Shown here: positions 36,838 to 48,939 of the stretch, piece after piece
How the letters are laid out: each line of letters opens with the position of its first letter
Position numbering within the stretch: the first letter of the stretch is position 1
Assembly: GCA_010093705.1 (NCBI GenBank)
Contig: MU006091.1
Coordinates: 362,702 to 426,701 of the forward strand
Direction of reading: 5' to 3'
DNA: 64,000 bases
From: Patellaria atrata CBS 101060
Taxonomy: Eukaryota > Ascomycota > Dothideomycetes > Patellariales > Patellariaceae
Position numbers and translations under genes: made by a program
Notes under the pieces: generated by a model
Told to the model about the DNA's origin: nothing
The model's input: only the letters and a program-made list of their open reading frames with translations
Database searches by the model: none

Positions 36838-39264
36838 ATGTCTAGACCTCCTAGAACGAGTGTTCTTCCGCCCTCTCCCGCACACTCAGCTTACGACGTC
36901 AATCTCTCCGCACTGCCACTCGTTGGCGACGAAAGCACCGATGATCTCAGTTTGAACCTGGATGAAGCGATTGTGGGTACGCAACTAGACGTATTGAGAA
37001 GCGACGATGTGGGCGGACCAAGTGACTTTACAGAGAACATGGAATGGTGGATAAACGGCGGACACAGAAAGGGGAGCATAAAAAAGAGATCCGAAAAGCG
37101 GGGGATGCGGATGGTTGACACCGGAGTTGGTGCAAGTAGCGTTAATCTGGGCAGTAAAGAGCTGGGCACTCCAGATCTCACGAGCGGAACCTCAGCGAAT
37201 ACGCAAGAAGAGGAAGTAGGAGACGATGAGGACGATGAAGAGGAAGGCGCGTCGGAAGAGATCGTGCAACACCACCATGCTCCCGATGTTCATCTAGAGA
37301 AAAACGAGGAAGAAAGTATGATCGATTTAGACGCGTCAATTGAGGAACAAGAAAAGGCACTATCGTATCTTTCCGCGCCAGATGACGAGGAGCAGCCTGC
37401 TTTAAGTACTCCGAATAAGAATAGGTTGTCATCTACAGGAACCACAATACATAAGGCTATGTCTCAACCTACTACCACGATTACTTCACCTTCACGATTC
37501 CAACCTACGGTAGAGGATTACCAAGATACACCGCGTAAGATTTCTCCGTTGGAGCCTGCACAACAGTCGCGAGATATGAAGAGGGATGATGACGCAGCTA
37601 TCATGAAGCGGCAAGCAGACGAGATCCAGGAGCTTAACCGGCTTTTGGAGAGGAACAAAGAAGCAACAAACGCCCAGATCATTGAACTACAATCCCGTAT
37701 CGTATCCACGAGAGACGAGGGGGGTAATAAAGTCAAAGCATTAGAGACCCAGTTAACGTCGCTGAGGCATGCATTGCAAGTGTCACAGAAGGAGCGACAA
37801 GAAGAGATCGACACTCATGCTACAGAGGAAGAAAGATTATCCAAAGAAGCTGAGAATCGAGCAATGAACCTCACGAACCAGCTTCAAAAAGCACAATCTG
37901 AGTTCCACCTCGCGAAGAGCAATCTTGAGCGTACAAAGGCGCAATCGCAGAAATATATTGAGTCTCAATCCACAGAAATTATTACTTTGAAAACGCAAGT
38001 CGCTACTCTGCAAAAACAACTGTCTGATCGCGCTACACAGGAAAGTCTCGAAGCAGAGAGATTGCAGCAACAAGCAACGGCTGTCTCACACACTGAAGCG
38101 CTAGCGAAGCTGAACATTGCTTTAAGCGATCAAGCAGCTATTCTTTCCGCAAAGGATAAGGAGCTCGAGCAAGCAACGAAGAAGCAACAGGAGATGACTG
38201 AATATAACGCTAAAGCGGCTTCGGAATTTCGATTTTTGGAGTTGCGTGCTCATGATTTGCAAACTCAGCTCCAAACTGCAAGGAATGAACTCACACGTGC
38301 TCGTGTAGAAAACAATGAGTTACGTCAGTCACTGTCCCAAGCCCGAGAAACAGTGAGGTCAGCAAACCATGAGAAAGAAGAAGTAGTGATGGAACTCCAA
38401 AACGCTAAGACTATCCATGAATTCATGCAGACGGCGGCCAAACAAGAGAAAGAAGACGACGATGAGTTGATTAGAAGTCAAGAAGAACGGCTAGAGTCAC
38501 TCAAGAAAGCACAAAGCGAGGAAGCTAGACGGATGCGCCTAAAGGCCGAAGAAGCAATCGTCAAAGTTAGCCAGATGCTGGAGGCGGAGAGAAAAGCACG
38601 CTTGGCAATGAGAGGAGAGCTTAACGACTTAAGAAGAGAAAGAGACGATGCTCTAACAAGACTCGAAGCAGCATCGAACGAGATCGTTCAGCTCAAACTA
38701 ACCGCATCCACGGAGAAAATCGGCGAACAAGATATTGCTTCCGACGATAGTATCGATATGGCCAGATTGAGAGAGGAACTCTCAGAGCATAGAACCATCA
38801 TCCAATCCCTTCGTAAAGAGCTCGCCCAAGCCAAACTAGCCGCTTCTCGCCCAGCACCACATCCTGCTCCCAAACAAACCCCCAAATTCTCACAGCTAGA
38901 TAACGCAAACTATCAGCTCCGGACTGACCTCGCCGCTTCTAATAGCCTCGTTAACTCCCTTCGCGAAGATCTGATACAGGCACGCAGGGACATTGATCAG
39001 GCTTATAAAGACCTCGCAGAGACGCGCATAGAACTAGAAGCTGCACAAGACGAGCACGAGCAACTCGATCGCGATGTGGAGGCCAAAGCGGTCGAGCTCG
39101 TCAAGAAGAAGGAGAATGAGTGGAAGGAGCGACTGCAGGAGCTCAAGAAGGAACGTAATGGTATGGGCAAGATCCTGATGAGGGAATGGGGGAAGGCGGA
39201 GCTGGGTGTTACTGGACGTGAGGGTGGTGGACAGGAGTATGAGTATCAGTACGTGAAGCGATAG
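36838..39264 (+). CDS. Long coiled-coil protein (808 aa), possibly spindle-pole or cytoskeletal
   Basis: A single intronless frame beginning MSRPPRTSVLPPSPAHSAYD. Near the N-terminus is DVGGPSDFTENMEWWINGG; I have the impression that a GPSDFT-type motif recurs in fungal spindle-pole or nuclear coiled-coil proteins, but I cannot name the family with certainty. An acidic, low-complexity region follows (about 120-170). From about residue 250 to 790 the sequence is almost continuous heptad-like coiled coil rich in Glu, Gln, Lys and Ala (for example ELNRLLERNKEATNAQIIEL). The C-terminus is short and Gly/Tyr-rich (GGGQEYEYQYVKR). A structural, dimerising role is inferred. The gene looks intact. Confidence 0.85.
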   Translation: MSRPPRTSVLPPSPAHSAYDVNLSALPLVGDESTDDLSLNLDEAIVGTQLDVLRSDDVGGPSDFTENMEWWINGGHRKGSIKKRSEKRGMRMVDTGVGASSVNLGSKELGTPDLTSGTSANTQEEEVGDDEDDEEEGASEEIVQHHHAPDVHLEKNEEESMIDLDASIEEQEKALSYLSAPDDEEQPALSTPNKNRLSSTGTTIHKAMSQPTTTITSPSRFQPTVEDYQDTPRKISPLEPAQQSRDMKRDDDAAIMKRQADEIQELNRLLERNKEATNAQIIELQSRIVSTRDEGGNKVKALETQLTSLRHALQVSQKERQEEIDTHATEEERLSKEAENRAMNLTNQLQKAQSEFHLAKSNLERTKAQSQKYIESQSTEIITLKTQVATLQKQLSDRATQESLEAERLQQQATAVSHTEALAKLNIALSDQAAILSAKDKELEQATKKQQEMTEYNAKAASEFRFLELRAHDLQTQLQTARNELTRARVENNELRQSLSQARETVRSANHEKEEVVMELQNAKTIHEFMQTAAKQEKEDDDELIRSQEERLESLKKAQSEEARRMRLKAEEAIVKVSQMLEAERKARLAMRGELNDLRRERDDALTRLEAASNEIVQLKLTASTEKIGEQDIASDDSIDMARLREELSEHRTIIQSLRKELAQAKLAASRPAPHPAPKQTPKFSQLDNANYQLRTDLAASNSLVNSLREDLIQARRDIDQAYKDLAETRIELEAAQDEHEQLDRDVEAKAVELVKKKENEWKERLQELKKERNGMGKILMREWGKAELGVTGREGGGQEYEYQYVKR

Positions 39265-40018
39265 GGTGTTTGGAGTGGGGAGGCTCTGGAATGCGTTCAG
39301 GGGCATGGTTTTTATGATTGCTATGTATGGAGTACTATCGATATACCTTATCCCGTGTTTCCTGTTTTGGCTCGGGGAAGATGCTTTCCTATACGAAGCA
39401 CCATGGCGTAGCATACATTCGTCGTCCTGTTGGATAGGGTCTCAATGAACCAGATATGGCGATTCAGAAAGCAACGTCTTTTTGAAAGTGTAGTTGCACT
39501 TGTAGTTCTCTCTGTACAGTTGATCTTGAGCCATGTAACTAGGCGGTACGCAAAGACCACACTTGAGATGACGTATTTATAGATATAGAGGAGATGTTCA
39601 GTACGGGGTGTTGCTCAGCACGGTGATGGTAGGGAGGGGTTTGAGGTTGGGTTTGGCTTTACCAAGACTACCTTTATGAGGACTAGGTGTGACATTTGGA
39701 GGTTAGCGTACCCTTGGCCCTCGTGTCATCATAACTTTTACTCAACGATTGAAAAAAAAAATAAATAGAGGGATCAAGCAACTTTCTCCCAATTTTATCA
39801 ATGTGTCACTTTCCTTTCTCTTGAGACCCAAAATGCTTTCCAGGGTCTGCTCACCCTCGCGGGAAGGATCTTCCAAGATTACTTCTATGGTGTTTCGTCA
39901 CAATATTGCGCGTCATATACACATGAAGTATCCGAGCAAAGAGTTTATTGGCTGGGAGAGATTCTGGTACTATGATAGGAAACTCACATGAGGTGCATAG
40001 TGGGTGAGGGCAGTGTTT
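39265..40018. other. Intergenic, no gene seen
   Basis: About 750 bases after the coiled-coil gene, with an A-run at 39752-39761. Open frames such as 39749-39991 show no recognised features. Confidence 0.4.
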
Positions 40019-41090
40019 TTTCAAGCAGAAGCAGACTTACAAGACGCGCAAAAGCAATTCGACATGGCTACTCCTGCCGAAATGCCCGCCCGCGCTCTTT
40101 CGCAGTTCGAACCTTATAGGCAGAGTTCGGATGGCTGAAATTGGAGGAATGCATGAGGATAGTGGGCATAGATCTGATATTTTATTCGTACGTGTTGCGA
40201 TCAGCTCCAGATCCTGCATTGCGAACAGCCGCCATCAGTCTATCCTTACTTGAGCATGAAATCATACAGTTGAATACGGAGCTCGCATTGTACCGTCGTC
40301 AAGAATTCAGGGGCGAACACAATGAATCTGCTAGAGCCCAACATTATGCACTGGCAAGATCTGCTTCGGTTCGAAAATTAATGTAAGACATCGGTAACCT
40401 AAGGCTTTGCCCCAGCTTAATGTTTTCTAGCGGAGGACCCGGCTCGAAATGGAAGCTTTACTACTTCAACCCTCAAATGAGTACTGATGGTAAACTGTGC
40501 TACCATCTAGAGTACTCTTTGAGGGTTTTGTCTCTGAGCTTGTTTGAAATGGAAAAGTTGGTCAAGAGAAACTTTTTCCGTCAACTGCATAAGGCACATC
40601 CACGACAACTTCTTCATGACGGTATCTCATTGTCCCTTGGAATTGCAGCTAAAGAAATGCAATTCATTGTCCACTTTGCGAAACTTGACCGGCGTTCTTT
40701 CGCTAGAAAGAGTGTTCATAACCCTATCTTAACGAATATCCCTCCAATTATGAACTATATCAACCGCCAGCCCCCTCGTCTATCATCACTTCTAGCTCAC
40801 AGGATAAGGTCCCTCGGAGTCAGAAGTGGAAAGACAAATCGAGCTGACAAAGTGCTTTTTAGAGAAATGCTATCGCTTTCAAGATCGAATGCACAATCTG
40901 GACACATAGAATTACAGAGAGCTTGCTGATCGCAGGATTAAACGGTTTCAAGAATTGCAAAAGCGGGTTAAGGCACGGGAAGAAGCAAAGAAAAAGAAAC
41001 AGCTCAAAATGGAGAAGCAAAGAGCAAAAGTGCAAAACCACCTTGAAGCGCGACAAAACAGTAGACTTTCAGTTCGCAGGTTCGACTAAC
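40019..41090 (+). pseudogene. Coding relic of unknown family
   Basis: Several plus-strand stretches look like protein but lie in different frames. One reads AISLSLLEHEIIQLNTELAL and ESARAQHYALARSASVRK (about 40225-40385). A likely 48-bp intron (GTAAGA..TTCTAG, 40384..40431) would join it to GGPGSKWKLYYFNPQMSTDG (40432 on). The final charged block YRELADRRIKRFQELQKRVK and KAREEAKKKKQLKMEKQRAK (about 40913-41087) lies in another frame and has an in-frame TAG just before it at 40907. No complete gene model emerges. A decayed gene is the simplest reading, but chance open frames cannot be excluded for the middle part. Confidence 0.35.
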
Positions 41091-42823
41091 TGGGGTCCGC
41101 AATCAGGACCTCGTGCGACGTATCAGCGTTCAGTCATGATTATCTTGCACCCGTTCTTTCATACGCTTCCAGGATAGGGACTGTGGTCGTTCAGACACAT
41201 GGTAGATATCTGCGCTGTGCTTCTCTTCCGTTCTCGAGCTCCTTTCCCCTCAACGACTGCAAGTTTTCCATAGAGGACAAACGATTTCGGATCACGGTAT
41301 ATCTCGTCCCCCACCGGTGCATTCCTTTGCTGCTTACTATATGATCGTTTTAAGATAGACTCCGGCTCCCTGTATAGTAAAGTCCAAAGCTTGAAAGCGC
41401 ATACCAACCGTACCTAAGACTGAACCGTACAGCCAATGGGGGCTGATGAATATTGAAACATTATTTGTCTCCCAACAATTGTTTGTTCAAACCTAGGGAT
41501 GTCGAGGAATTCCAACTCTGATGAGGAGAACCCTACACTTATCTTCCCCCCTTCTTTTATCTTTCTGGGGGACTGTTAGCCATTATTCATCATGTATCGT
41601 AACATATTGATATGTCTCTCAAGATGATGTATCAAGCTCTTGTGGAAAATCGAACAACCAAATCGCCCTAAATAATTCACATCTCCTTCGATATTGCACT
41701 CCTTCGTCTTGTAAGCCCACGGCGACCTTTGGGTGGGTGGCCCTACATTGATGAGATTAAACCGTTCGTTTCAAGAGATAGCTCATGACTTCATTGGTTA
41801 TTTAGGGTTTTCCCACTGGAGTCTTCTTTTGCGGAAATTTCGGCATATTCAGAATTATGGACCATTTTTAATTAGCAATCACTTCAAATGGGGCTAATCA
41901 AACGACACTGGTAACTAAAAGCCCTTCGATGAGATGGATTAAGAGATGACCAAGCTACTCCGATCGATGGGTACCATCACGATATTTGCGTTACTGGGGG
42001 TTATATTGTGAATTATTATTTCGGAAAACATTCCCATCTTTAACTCAAACACACAACCAGTATCAAATATCCAACCAACTGAATTAAATAATACTAAAAT
42101 TGAGCCTTCTGGATTCTGTTCTTAATGCGATCTCCATAAACTTCAATTCGCCTTTTTGCCCGATAGCAGATACCAACTCCTCTACATCTCTTCACCAACA
42201 CCTCTCCTCAAAATAAACCACCACAACAACGGTCCTACCCACGAAAACTCTATCCAAATGCCCCACATAAACCCATTCCTTCCCACACCAACCCAAACTC
42301 ATAAACTGAAACCAAAAAATCCCTCACCTCACCAAAAAGTGAGGTTTATAAGCCGATTGTGGAGAGCACACAAGCACATATGACCATAGAATAAGGAATA
42401 CTGTGAATCCCGTCCATCCTGCCCGATGAGGAATTCTTGAAATGCTAATCTACCGTTCAGGACAAGCAAATTCTCGCGTTCTCTCAGAATAACATAAATA
42501 TACGAAACTAAGTCACAACCAATCTATATTAGTACTAAATCTAGAAAGATAGATTCTCTATGAAAATTTTTTTTCGCTTAAATGAGGTTTGTTGTCATGA
42601 AGATATGACAATGGGAAGTTGGTGACTTATTAGACTTGGTGTTGGTTTTTGGTTGCTAAGGCAACCACGTGCCACTGTACTACAGCGCCGTAGCCTCTTA
42701 GCCAACACGTTAGAGAAGACAGTCCAAGGACCAAAATGACCGTAAGTGTAAGGTAACGTCTTACAAAAAGTCACTAGGCAACTTTGAAACCTATTTTACC
42801 AAGCTTTATTTAAGCCCTACCCT
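41091..42823. other. Gene-poor, AT-rich stretch
   Basis: About 1.7 kb without a convincing gene. A C- and A-rich tract at about 42150-42330 (repeated CCCAC/CCAAA words) stands out against AT-rich surroundings. Frames within it (42156-42383) are low-complexity and unlikely to be real. Confidence 0.4.
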
Positions 42824-42831
42824 TATAAATA
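42824..42831 (+). promoter_or_regulatory. TATA box (TATAAATA) upstream of the phosphotransferase relic
   Basis: A perfect TATAAATA sits 77 bp before the ATG at 42908. The spacing suits a core promoter with a leader of about 45 bp. Its preservation suggests that the downstream gene decayed recently or is still transcribed. Confidence 0.5.
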
Positions 42832-42907
42832 TAGCTCGTCACGGGCATGTCTAATCTCGAAAACCACGATCTCCATTTATTCGAGTAGTCCTACTACATC
42901 TTTCAAA

Positions 42908-43760
42908 ATGACCCAAGAGCTTCATCCCGCCAACGTTCTCCTCTCCACCATCTTCTATGATTCCAGACCAGTCTCGGTTAATGTTCTAGCCAACAGTTTG
43001 GATGCATGTACGTTCAAGGTACACTTCGATGCGGAGCCGTCTCCAGGTCTACCAATAGATCTGGTAGTCCGTATGGAAACATCAAACGGATTACTAGAAG
43101 CTGCTTCCGCGCTCCAAAAACTCGCTTTCCACCAAATCCCGGAATTTGTTCTTGAAGTTTACAGTTTTGGCAGAGCATTGACCGCGAATGGGAGACTCGT
43201 AGAGTATTCGGTTACCAAATTCATCCCTGACACTATTACATTGAAGTCTATCTGGTCTTCGCTTAGTCCTACTAGGCAAGATTCTCTAGTCAATAAGGTC
43301 ATTTAAGTGGTAATGAAGTTCCAGGAGCTTAAGCTTTCGGATGATGCGGTCAAAACATTCATTCTGAACACTCCGTTCCATAACACTAATCACGAGAAGC
43401 CTATAGGTGGTCCAAAATATGGGTATGTAAGGGACATCCATGGGTTTCTCGTACAACTCGTTGGTAATCATCAATTGAAGCAATCCCCCACCTCCTCCAT
43501 AATTGAAGATACAGACGGCATTTCCATCAAATCATCCATCTCAGATTTCGGAGAAATTTTTCTCTCAACGCATAACCTTCGAGTGCTCCAGGATACCGTT
43601 GTGCTATTGCACAATGATATAGAGCCACGAAACGTGCTGGTAAGAAGCTTGCAAGACAACCACGATGTACAGTATGGACTGGGGGGAGTATGAGATTGGT
43701 ACGGCACTGACATGGTATAGTATGAGTTGGCTTTTATCAAGGAATATGACTGATAGAGAA
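42908..43760 (+). pseudogene. Kinase-like phosphotransferase (APH family), interrupted and truncated
   Basis: The frame starts MTQELHPANVLLSTIFYDSR and includes a kinase N-lobe-like strand LPIDLVVRMETSNGLLEAAS and the helix ALQKLAFHQIPEFVLEVYSF. An in-frame TAA at 43304 interrupts it, after which the same frame continues FQELKLSDDAVKTFILNTPF and GGPKYGYVRDIHGFLVQLVG. The catalytic loop is seen as LLHNDIEPRNVLV (HxD with the later Asn). The frame ends at 43693, before the metal-binding Asp region and C-terminal helices that fungal aminoglycoside-phosphotransferase-like proteins normally have. Degraded traces run on to about 43760. No intron can remove the TAA in phase that I could find. Such proteins are a large fungal family of mostly unknown substrate. 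I read this as a recent pseudogene. Confidence 0.7.
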
Positions 43761-44103
43761 TACTATTCAAAACACATATGGAGATATAAATAGGAAGAAC
43801 CGGTGATTATGTCTGGAGAAGCACTCTACAACAATCAACCTACCATAGCTCAGTCGAACGATACAAAATACGAGCACGGAGTGCTTATGCATATTCTTAA
43901 TCGGCTTAAAGCTTATAGGGCAACATATGCCGCAAGCGTATTTCCATCTACAAACATATGAATGGAAAATTAGATTGACAAAAGATAATAAACACCAAAA
44001 GATAGAACTAAGCCATACCATACATTTCACGCTACTCCTTAAGGTCCAAATCCACAAACAAATGAGATACTCTCTAAGTCACGTCCGATTCATTAATGCT
44101 CCA

Positions 44104-44566
44104 CTACTTTAAAAACCCCTCTCCATCGTACAAACTTCCCGGACTCCCCACCACTCCCTCTTCCCCCCGCAGCTTCACCCTCTCCGCAACTCCCTTCGCC
44201 TTATCACCCCTGGTCGGAGAAGTGCCGCCCCAAAACCGCCCTCCATCGTTCCAGGCCGAGCCTACCTTTGGCCCCCGAGTCCTAGCTTTTGAAACTGGAG
44301 ACTTCGTGCCGGGCGTCGCGAACGAGTTCGGCGGGCGCGAGAGCCGTAGTTGCAGGAGAGACTCATCGCGCAGACGCCAGGCAAGCCTCTCTTCTTCTGT
44401 TTCCGTAGGCGAAGAGGGCGAATTGACTTGCTTTTCGGCACCAGGGAGGGACTGAGATTCGACATATGGGACCGTGATAGGTTTTGGCGTAGCGAGGAGA
44501 CCATCAAGACTTATATCATCCGCCTCCACACCTAGGGTTGGGGAATCATTCTTTTCGAGCTCTTCC

Positions 44567-44598
<32 letters not shown>

Positions 44599-47500
44599 GT
44601 CGTCGTCGTCGTCGTCGTCCAACACTAAGTCGATATCGAGTAGTTCACAACCGCCCATCTCCTCATCACTCTCTCCCAACTCGTCACCGTCAAGCAACAC
44701 ACACGCCTCTTCACCCTCCCTAAATTCCTCTTCGTCCCCCGCGATACTAAACTCCGCTAAACTCGCGCTCTCCCGTCCGAGTCGGAGATACCGTCTCTCC
44801 AGCATCGCGTCGGCCATAGCCTCCGAGTTCATCCTGCGCAACGCTTGCACGTTCCCGAGTACGCCCTTCGGAGACTGCGCGCGGGGGCCGTGCGGGGAGG
44901 AATGGGGCCGTGTGAGTGTGGGAGCGGTAGTGATGGTGGTGAAAGTTTCGGGGACGAGGAAGTTACGGGACAGTGTTGGATCTAGCGCGTTGTCTGGGGT
45001 TGCATCTGGAATAGGGAATAATGTTGACTGCGGTTTTGGTGCTCGCGCGACCAAGCGCTTGGGCAAGAGTTTAGGTGCAGATATGAAGGGGTTGGGGAGC
45101 GGAGCATAAAAGGGGTCGGAGGATAGCGGTTGCGTTAACAGGAATGGTTGGATGGTCTCCGGCTGTGGTATGGAGTGAGGTTGTGCGGTCGCTTCATCTT
45201 GTCCTATAGAAGATGAGAACTTCGCTGGTGGTACTGTCTTCGGGGAACAGGGCGGTGAGTCGACGGGATGGGAGCAGAGGGGGTTCGTCCCGACGGCTGA
45301 GGATAACACGAGATGGGTATCTTCAAACTTGGACGGACCTTCGGAGAGAATATTTGCAGAAGGAGTGGTAGGCGTATCTGGTGTGGGATATTCTAGCGCT
45401 GGACGTTCGGGATCGTAAGGTTCTAATACTGTGACATCTTTGGATTCGGGAATGGTAAGCGGTGATAAAGAAGATTCCCTTAAATGCGCGGAAGGTGCAT
45501 CGATTAAATTCTGGGAGATTTCCGACGTATTTGCTGGAAAGCGGAAAGTAGAGAACACTTCCGGTGAGGATGCTTTTGGAGTACCTTCGTCTTCCATCTC
45601 CGTCGACGGGCGCGATATTGATAAGGTTGGGAATGCGTTGCTGGACTCATATGACCCTTTGCATGGGCTCGGAAATGAAGGTATGCTGAAAATCGAAGAT
45701 TCTCTAGTCAAACATGTAGAAGATCTCTTACCAGGGGAAGAGCTTGGAAGTCGTCGATATCTTATATTAGGCTCTGGGTTATGCTGCTCCAAGTATTCCG
45801 AAGAAGAAAACAGCGCTAAAGTGGTACTCAAAGAAGCATGAAGAGTCGTGGGCTTCAACTGTACATCGGGAGCGAAGGTTGATGTACTTGGTGGACGTGG
45901 TAGTGATCTTAAAGGTGCACTACTCCGAGAAGGTGTAAGTTCAGCAGACATATGAACTTCTGGTGATTCTTCTTCAATACCATTCATTCTCGATGCTGGG
46001 CTAGGAGATCGGCCAGACGGTCCAATGATTGTGGGAGCCAAAGAGATTCGAACGCAGTTTTGTCGACGATGCCTTTTTCGAGCACTAGGACTCCCCTTTA
46101 ACGCAGATGGTTTTTTGTTGACTGGACTGGGATCCCACTGAAAAGGATTACCATTACTACTACGCGTAGATGACGCTTGGGTTGAGCTTTGAGAAGGTTG
46201 CCTTGTCGGAATACATTGATTACCCGAGATGTCTCGAAGAACCGAATGCTTGCGACGCTCAGTAGGAGATCCGTACAGTGTAACATAGGATCGCGAATGG
46301 CGCCTGGGAGTGCTTAAAGATTTTGCTCTAGCGTTGGTTTTAGATGTTGTTATAGGGGAAACGTATGAGGCTTTTCTACCCTCTTCCGCTTTTATCATTG
46401 AAAGACGATCGGTCCTACTCCCCACTGAGACCATGCTTATCGGACGGGATACATTTGGGTTCGGGGGGCCATCTTGGTTACAATTCGAAGATTTACTGTA
46501 AATAGAAGCTTGGGGGTTCCGGTATATTGCCCTACCATGCAAAGCAAACATGTCTCGGATCTGTCGAGGGTTCATCGTTATGGAGGCATTGCAATCTCGG
46601 CCAGCTTCTCGATTTACCCTGACACTCCCAGAATGCTGTGCAGCGGGACTCTGTCCATTAATAAGAATAGAGCTGTTGATGGAGTCAAAGCTTGATGTGG
46701 AATAACGAGAAGGACTGCCTTGGATGATAGGTTTTGCACCCTTCTGTCCTACGTTTGTGTTGATTTTTAACGGGAGTGGAGGAGCTGGCGCATCAGGGAC
46801 AGCTCCTGGAATTTGGTTACCAAGACTGACGGACCTACTCTGTGTCTGAAGCCTGGGAATGCGCGATGGTTGGCCTGTTATCGCATTTTCTGGTATGGGA
46901 ACTGAGACGGTCGCAATAGACTTTGACCGGTTAGCTCTAGGATGGTTCGCAGTTGATACCTCACGAAAAATCCCTCGCACATCCGCTAAATCGGTTACAT
47001 ATTGCTTCTTGGACAGACTCCTATTGACATTGTCTGTGGATTGATGCACTATAACTTTGTTCTGTTTGGTGATTTCAGCTGTACGGGGACTGATGTCTTG
47101 GTCTTGAAAGGATTGACGAAGTCCGACCCGGGGTTTCTGAAGAGGTGACTGTGGTGTATCAACAATATGTGGGGAGGTCTCAACAATAGATGGTAGCCTT
47201 GAGATCCGTGAACTCAACGGAAGGGAACATTTGCTGCCATCTTCTTTGGAGAAAGGCCACGAAAGGCGACTGATTCGAAAGGTGCGTCCGGGAAGGGTAG
47301 GAGTCGGATCCTCCGGTCGTGTCATGCTCATCTGGCTTCTGTATATGCTCTCTCGAGATGCCAAAGTCCCCCATCCCGAATTGTTGTTGAACGGTAGGAG
47401 CGTATTACGGCGCAATACGTTTCTGGGGCGGTGATGAGAACCCGGTCTACGTAGAGTCCGAGGATCGACGGGCGGATTTGCTATTCCCCTGTCCTCCAAA

Positions 47501-47661
47501 TCAACGAGGAGACCTCTATATCGTTGAACGGCTCGACAAAGGAGGAACGAAATATAGACCAATGCGATTCCCATAACCCCTCCTGCAACACATATTGCTG
47601 TAATGGTGCCGGAATCTAGCGAAGTGGCATCCATGCTATGGGTGGTATTCCGCGGTTGCAT
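44104..47661 (-). CDS. Large Ser/Pro-rich single-pass membrane protein with poly-Asp run (1,185 aa)
   Basis: An intronless frame starting at the ATG at 47661 (MQPRNTTHSMDATSLDSG); the frame also stays open upstream to a GTG at 47694. Residues about 20-45 form a transmembrane helix (GTITAICVAGGVMGIALVYI, SFLLCRAV), with a short N-terminal outside part bearing one possible N-glycosylation site (NTT). The remaining 1,130 residues are Ser/Pro/Arg-rich and probably disordered and cytoplasmic. Near the C-terminus a run of about 17 Asp is followed by Glu, coded by a GAT/GAC microsatellite at about 44567-44622. A conserved-looking end reads ESLLQLRLSRPPNS and GRFWGGTSPTRGDKAKGVAE. I do not recognise the family. 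A signalling or scaffold role at a membrane is only a guess. Confidence 0.8.
44567..44622 (-). repeat. Trinucleotide microsatellite coding poly-Asp
   Basis: On the plus strand the array reads about ten CAT units followed by six CGT-type units, so the gene strand has (GAC)n then (GAT)n. Both codons give Asp, so the run is uniform in protein but two-part in DNA. Such arrays are prone to length change. Confidence 0.85.
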
Positions 47662-48939
47662 TTTCCTAATTCCAAACTCGTGAATTGACTGCACGTTGTT
47701 GCTACACGGTCACGATAGCCTGAGCGCGCCTCTGAAGGGAGGATGGGACGGATAGTTGTAAACTTGAAGGGGAAAGTACACCAAAGGTTTGAATGAGGTC
47801 TCTGGGTATTGAATCCCTACGAATTGTGAGAACTAGAATTCTGTTATCGCGACGTTGACGGCCCGATCGCCTCGGAGAGGTTGCCTCACTGTAGGTTCCT
47901 GTAGTTTTACTACCATGATACCTGTAAGAGAGGTTCATTATAAAGGATGAAGACATTGTTTTGACAAATTTAGTGCGGAATGCATGTGTTATACTTTCAT
48001 TGGGTGAACAATTAGACTCAAGGGATAGGCAGGAATGTAAAGTAGCACTTTTCGCTTATAACTTCCTCTTTACATACCATCAACATGAAGAACGTTAGAG
48101 CATGAATAAAGTAAAAACAAATCCGAATATAGTCCGCGTTGTTAGCTCTCTCGAGCCAAGGTAAAGGTTAAAGAGAGCCTACAACGAAGTTCATATTCAT
48201 ATGGGAATACAATTTTAAAGATTTCGTCCTACTTCGTCGCTAATGAGCCGTTAAGATTATGAAGTGCTGGAGCTGTCTATTGAAGTTCGAACTTACAAAG
48301 CAGTTTTATACTAGTACCTGGTACGTTAGCATAAGATCTTTGGCCACTGTACAACTGGCTGTACATTCACCTATACTAGAATCTGAGACATCACCAGCTC
48401 TTGAAGTGTTAAATAAGTCGGTCTCCGTATGGATAGAGCCGTCTTTACTGCTTTACCATTTTACACAGCTAGAGCCAGAGCGCTTTTGAGAGCAACGTAC
48501 GGTAAATCTGGCGGTCCAAGACAAGAGAAGGACTGATGAGAGTCGTTTGAAAATCTGCACCAAGTAGTTCACCTCGATCTGGAAAAGTTATTTCGTTTTG
48601 TTCTCTACTAGATCGGTTTTACATCCTTCTACCAAGACAACCCGCGAAGTGGCTGAATGGAATTGACTGGCGTGAGCAGTACATGATATCGTTGGACTAC
48701 ATAAGTAACGGAACCATGAGATATCAATCTACCAAGCTGATATGCATATGCTCTCTAAACACGCGATAAAATATTAGCGTATGAATGCAGAGATGGAGTG
48801 TTATGGTCATACTCAATCAATGATCATGTCCCTCTTCAGACATTCTCTCGCCTACCGCGAGTATCTTTTCCAAACCTTCAGATCGCGACTCTAGTCATAA
48901 ATTTGTATGGTAATAATGGGAGACAATCACCGTATCTCC
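47662..48939. other. Intergenic, no gene seen
   Basis: About 1.3 kb: upstream region of the membrane-protein gene, then the 3' flank of LOT5/ICln. A minus-strand open frame at 47956-47702 reads basic, low-complexity sequence and probably lies in the leader. Nothing else is supported. Confidence 0.4.

Noticed and set aside
44474-45109. Plus-strand open frame rich in Ser opposite the membrane-protein gene
   Set aside because: It is a shadow of the minus-strand gene; the Ser run is the reverse reading of the Asp repeat.
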